NCBI GenBank assembly: GCA_964356545.1
Contig: CAYHHX010000022.1
Coordinates: forward strand, 1 to 8,808
Direction: 5' to 3'
Length of the DNA: 8,808 nucleotides
Source of the DNA: JACPYG01 sp964356545
GTDB taxonomy: Bacteria; Patescibacteriota; Minisyncoccia; Minisyncoccales; Staskawiczbacteraceae
The notes beneath the pieces were generated by a model. It saw nothing but the letters and a program-made list of their open reading frames with translations, ran no database searches and was not told where the DNA came from. Of the stretch, positions 6,127 to 8,808 are shown piece by piece. Both the position numbers and the translations under genes were made by a program. Each line of letters starts with the position of its first letter. The first letter of the stretch is position 1.

Positions 6127-6160
6127 AAGCGGTTAAACTGTTTAGTTTAACCGCTTTTAT
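6127..6160 (+). terminator. Intrinsic terminator after SPFH gene 2
   Basis: A 13-bp perfect stem (6127-6139 with 6144-6156, core AAGCGGTTAAACT) has a 4-base loop and is followed by TTTTATTTTA. It lies between the convergent SPFH gene 2 and the 185-aa minus-strand gene. The minus-strand reading has the hairpin but no uninterrupted T-tract, so termination in that direction is less certain. Confidence 0.85.
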
Positions 6161-6174
6161 TTTACAAAAATTAT

Positions 6175-6732
6175 TTATTGTATTGATTCTCTATAGCTAT
6201 CAGATTGGTTTTGATTATTTGTTTTTTTGGGTTCTTTATTATTTTTTTTAGACACTTCTTTAAGTTTTTCTATTTTTTGCTCGTCTAACTTTTTTTCTGG
6301 CATTTCTGGTTTATATATTTCTCCTATTTGAGGCATTCCTATCGGAGGCTTGATTTTTGTGAATATTTCAGATTCTGCCGATTCTTCTTTAAAAGTAATT
6401 TCGTGCTCTTTTTTCACAAGCTCTGTTTTTAAAACTTTTTTAGTTATAGAAACGAGCCCTATCTCAATATCTTGCGCAAGATATTTTGCCGTTTCTTCTG
6501 CAATTTCCAAATATTCTTTCAATAAAGAAACCATTTCTTTATCTGAAATTTCTCCACCAGCCCTCTTTATTGTTAAATCAAGAATAACTGCTTCTGGTAT
6601 AATAAAAGACTCTCCTTTCTCTAATTTATCAAAAAAATCTTCATCTATGCCCTTTAATCCGAATTTTTGTATAATTCCAGAAATAATTGGAGTGGTCTCT
6701 TGTGTGAAAATTATTTTATATTCTTCTTGCAT
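6175..6732 (-). CDS. Uncharacterised charged protein next to virB6-like gene
   Basis: I do not recognise the family of this 185-aa protein. Residues 1-115 are predicted to be mostly helical and soluble. The region EAVILDLTIKRAGGEISDKE (about 47-66) is followed by an amphipathic segment with YLEIAEETAKYLAQDIE. The C-terminal third is low-complexity and hydrophilic: a proline-containing stretch (KIKPPIGMPQIGEIYKPEMP) and then a Lys/Asn/Gln-rich tail. There is no signal peptide or membrane segment. It begins 41 bp after the virB6-like stop, on the same strand, so it is probably co-transcribed and could be a cytoplasmic accessory factor of the secretion machinery; that is inference from position. 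The ATG of MQEEYKII is the only well-placed start, and no Shine-Dalgarno is visible. The last codons carry the AGCTATAG motif found at two other gene ends. Confidence 0.7.
   Translation of the reverse strand: MQEEYKIIFTQETTPIISGIIQKFGLKGIDEDFFDKLEKGESFIIPEAVILDLTIKRAGGEISDKEMVSLLKEYLEIAEETAKYLAQDIEIGLVSITKKVLKTELVKKEHEITFKEESAESEIFTKIKPPIGMPQIGEIYKPEMPEKKLDEQKIEKLKEVSKKNNKEPKKTNNQNQSDSYRESIQ
6191..6198. repeat. Third copy of the CTATAGCT core
   Basis: An 8-bp match to the core of the 12-bp repeat at 1701-1712 and 2418-2429. On the minus strand it continues AGCTATAGAGAATCA, resembling AGCTATAGCGAACTCA beside the traC-virB4 hairpin. It lies within the last codons of the 185-aa gene. The match is short and could be chance. 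Confidence 0.35.
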
Positions 6733-6773
6733 GTTTTATTAACTCAAAATTTCTTATAATACTCAAAAATCAA

Positions 6774-8642
6774 TTAAACAAAGATCGAATTATTCTGGAG
6801 CATTTTTTGCATTTCTGACATTTGTTTTCTTAAAGCCATTCTTTCAGGGCTTCCCAAAGGCAGCGCTTTCATTTCGTTAAATAATTTTACAAATTCAGGA
6901 CTTTGTTGCACCAAAGAAAGCACTTTTCCGGTATTGTCGTGTTTCGTTTTCCATTTTTTTATAGCTTCAATATTTTCTTGAGGAGTGTCTTTAGCTATTT
7001 CAGCCATCTTTGTAGGGTTTTTAAGCATTACAGTTTTCATAAATGTTTCGTTGATTGCTTCAGAAGGGAGCTCTTTTAAGGTTTTATTATCTGCTTTCTG
7101 ATATGCCTCATTAGTTAATTGTTGTTTAGCGGCGCCTTGGCTTAAACCTTTACCGCCCTTAGCAATTGGTTTCATATATTCTGCCACTTTAGTTTTGTTA
7201 TACTGCGCCGTTAAAGGATGTTTATATAAATCATTTTTATCTGCCCCGTAAGATTCGGCATGGGCTATGGCAGATTCAATATTTTTAATTTTACCAATTT
7301 TACCCTGCTTGAATAGCATTTCTGTAGCCCTGGCTTTATCTAAATTAGCTTCGCGTCCTATTGCTCCTCTATTAGCTACTTGGGCAAGTCCGTCGCTTGA
7401 CATTGCGTCTAGTCGATTTGTGCGCCCTTTTGATTTTAGCGCCTCTTGTTGATTGGCGGCATTTGTCCCTGGCTTTATTAGTCTTAGGCTTTCGCCCACG
7501 CTTGTAACTTTAGATTTTATTGCGTTGCCTACTCTTGATGCCCCACTTTTATCTAATGCTGCTCCGCCTAACTTTTTTGCACCACTCCAAGCTTGACCTT
7601 GCCCCCACGAGGTTGCTTTTTTGGCGGCTCCAGTGATAAATCCAGCTCCCATTGCTGATGTTTGCAGAGAAAAAATGAAGCCGACAATTAGAAAAAGGCC
7701 AGGCACAAAGAATACCAAAAATCCATCGTCCATTTGGGCGGCAGTATAATGCTCCGTAATTTTATCTGCCAAAAACATAGTAAAAGCACCTGGTATGCCT
7801 ATAATGCACCATTGGAAAAAATTATTCCACCACATTTCAAAAAATTTTTTTGTGAATGGGAAAACATAAAAAACAAAGGCAAGTGGGGACAACATTACCA
7901 ATATCCAAAGGGCGATATGCCTAAAAACAAATAAAAAAGCGAAAAGAATAAAAATTATAAAAGCCATAATATTGTGAAAAACTATACCAGCGGCCATAGC
8001 CAGTATTACAGAAGGCTCCGCCTGGCCCTTATAAGCATTGGTTAATGCCTGTGCTTGATTTACAATATTTTTCACCATTGAATCTTGAGTCGCTCTTCCA
8101 GATTTTAGGAAATGAATCATTGTTATATTTGAACCGTCAATAAATATTCCGCAAATTAGTAAAGAAAAGTTTATTAAAAGAGCAACTATTATTAATTTAA
8201 GTAAAAGTTTTTTTGCTTGATATTCTTGAATTCTTAAAGTAGTGGCTATCCCTATAATTACAAATCCCAATACAATAAACATATTGGCTAAATCTCTAGA
8301 TGCTGTCCACCCCACGCTTATAACTGGATTATCTGGTCCGGTGTAGCTAAAATAATTATTTTCATTCATCAAAACATTCATAAGCTCAAATGCGATATCT
8401 CTTAATCCACTAGTTATTGATGTCAATAATATACCGCCGGCTGTTAAAAGGCCATTGACTGTGTTTTTCGCAACATCACCTAATCCTGTTTCGTATGACC
8501 CTTTCGCAAATAACGCTCCGACATCTCCGAAAATATTTGCTAAAGATATGCTCGGTATTATTAATCCAGAAATGACAAAAAATAAAATAATTACATAAAC
8601 TGTTTTTTTATTTTTTATAAAAATTGAAGAGAAAAAATTCAT
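6774..8642 (-). CDS. VirB6/TrbL-like polytopic T4SS membrane protein
   Basis: This 622-aa protein is the probable inner-membrane pore component of the secretion system. An N-terminal hydrophobic segment (14-35, signal-anchor-like) is followed by hydrophobic stretches at about 63-85, 117-137, 147-168, 213-239, 242-263, 275-292 and 307-327. The motif LWILVMLSPLAFVFYVFPFT and the following WWNNFFQWC are typical of TrbL/VirB6-like proteins of CPR bacteria. The remaining ~290 residues are soluble, rich in Gly, Ala and Lys and then helical, and predicted cytoplasmic. The start ATG lies 7 bp after the rsmA stop with no Shine-Dalgarno. A TATAGT box ends six bases before it and might support a near-leaderless transcript, but co-transcription with rsmA is equally possible. 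Family assignment rests on topology, motif and neighbours. Confidence 0.82.
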   Translation of the reverse strand: MNFFSSIFIKNKKTVYVIILFFVISGLIIPSISLANIFGDVGALFAKGSYETGLGDVAKNTVNGLLTAGGILLTSITSGLRDIAFELMNVLMNENNYFSYTGPDNPVISVGWTASRDLANMFIVLGFVIIGIATTLRIQEYQAKKLLLKLIIVALLINFSLLICGIFIDGSNITMIHFLKSGRATQDSMVKNIVNQAQALTNAYKGQAEPSVILAMAAGIVFHNIMAFIIFILFAFLFVFRHIALWILVMLSPLAFVFYVFPFTKKFFEMWWNNFFQWCIIGIPGAFTMFLADKITEHYTAAQMDDGFLVFFVPGLFLIVGFIFSLQTSAMGAGFITGAAKKATSWGQGQAWSGAKKLGGAALDKSGASRVGNAIKSKVTSVGESLRLIKPGTNAANQQEALKSKGRTNRLDAMSSDGLAQVANRGAIGREANLDKARATEMLFKQGKIGKIKNIESAIAHAESYGADKNDLYKHPLTAQYNKTKVAEYMKPIAKGGKGLSQGAAKQQLTNEAYQKADNKTLKELPSEAINETFMKTVMLKNPTKMAEIAKDTPQENIEAIKKWKTKHDNTGKVLSLVQQSPEFVKLFNEMKALPLGSPERMALRKQMSEMQKMLQNNSIFV

Positions 8643-8649
8643 TGTATTA

Positions 8650-8808
8650 CTATAATATATTTTGAAAGCTGTTTGTTAAATTAATCCAGTCGTCAATGCT
8701 TAGCGTTTCGGCTCTTTGGGTAGGCGTTATTTTATTTTTTGAAAGCCAATCAAAAATTTCATCTTTTGTTAATTTTACATCATTTGCTAATTTTAAGAAA
8801 GATAAGTT
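8650..8808 (-). CDS. rsmA: 16S rRNA adenine dimethyltransferase RsmA/KsgA, C-terminal fragment
   Basis: The last 52 residues of a gene that continues beyond the right edge. The C-terminal domain of RsmA/KsgA, which dimethylates two adjacent adenines in helix 45 of 16S rRNA, ends in a characteristic pattern of the type (I)xPxxRAExLSxxDWxxL. Here it reads KITPTQRAETLSIDDWINLT, shortly before a TAG stop at 8652-8650 that is followed directly by TAA. The catalytic Rossmann domain is outside the window. It is upstream of, and on the same strand as, the virB6-like gene with a 7-bp gap, so the T4SS genes on this side may be read from the rsmA promoter. Confidence 0.85.
   Translation of the reverse strand, partial: NLSFLKLANDVKLTKDEIFDWLSKNKITPTQRAETLSIDDWINLTNSFQNIL

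Noticed and set aside
6350..6742. 130-aa plus-strand open frame
   Set aside because: Complementary-strand shadow of the 185-aa gene; Ser/Ile/Phe-rich translation typical of antisense to Lys/Glu-rich genes.
7267..7934. Two plus-strand frames of 61 and 66 aa
   Set aside because: Antisense to the virB6-like gene, without ribosome binding sites or recognisable domains.
8643..8680. Separate promoter for the virB6-like gene (TTAACA and TATAGT or TATTAT boxes)
   Set aside because: The boxes lie within AT-rich rsmA coding sequence with non-ideal spacing (19 or 16 bp); co-transcription with rsmA is at least as likely.

Overview
The window looks like a piece of a Candidate Phyla Radiation (Patescibacteria, probably Parcubacteria-like) chromosome. 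The flanks are very AT-rich. A compact minus-strand type IV secretion (T4SS) cluster has the split arrangement typical of that group (VirB6/TrbL-like protein, PrgI-family protein, stand-alone TraC-like domain protein, VirB4 ATPase). None of the minus-strand genes has a recognisable Shine-Dalgarno sequence. TGA is used as a stop (prgI), so there is no sign of the Gracilibacteria/Absconditabacteria recoding. The taxonomic placement is inferred from gene content; there is no rRNA here.

Reading the minus strand from the right edge: the C-terminus of an RsmA/KsgA 16S rRNA dimethyltransferase (8808-8650); 7 bp later a 622-aa polytopic VirB6/TrbL-like protein with a long soluble tail (8642-6774); then an unrecognised 185-aa charged protein (6732-6175). 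After a 3-kb interruption the strand resumes with a PrgI-family membrane protein (3229-2822), a four-helix-bundle (S23-like) protein (2788-2414), a TraC-like domain protein (2377-1721), a 100-bp spacer holding a strong hairpin, and a VirB4-type ATPase cut by the left edge (1619-1). Together these supply the inner-membrane pore, membrane accessory protein and ATPase motor of a T4SS-like machine. No VirD4, relaxase or pilin is present in the window.

The interruption (about 3295-6160) is a plus-strand island of two single-gene units. Each has a TTGACA-17-TACA(A/G)T extended -10 promoter, a nearly invariant short leader, a good ribosome binding site, an SPFH/Band 7 (stomatin/prohibitin/HflK-HflC type) gene and a strong intrinsic terminator. 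The first SPFH protein is anchored by two N-terminal membrane segments and the second appears soluble. The proteins are strongly diverged, but their promoter-leaders are almost copies. Both leaders contain the same 9-codon open reading frame (MFQAQPFVN, stop), whose only nucleotide difference is synonymous. The island is also visibly richer in G+C than its flanks. The best candidate for a new system here is therefore a co-regulated, possibly hetero-oligomeric SPFH pair with a shared leader-peptide control element, lodged inside a T4SS locus and apparently of different origin from it.

No tRNA, rRNA, CRISPR array or transposase was seen, and no gene-free stretch exceeds 300 bases.
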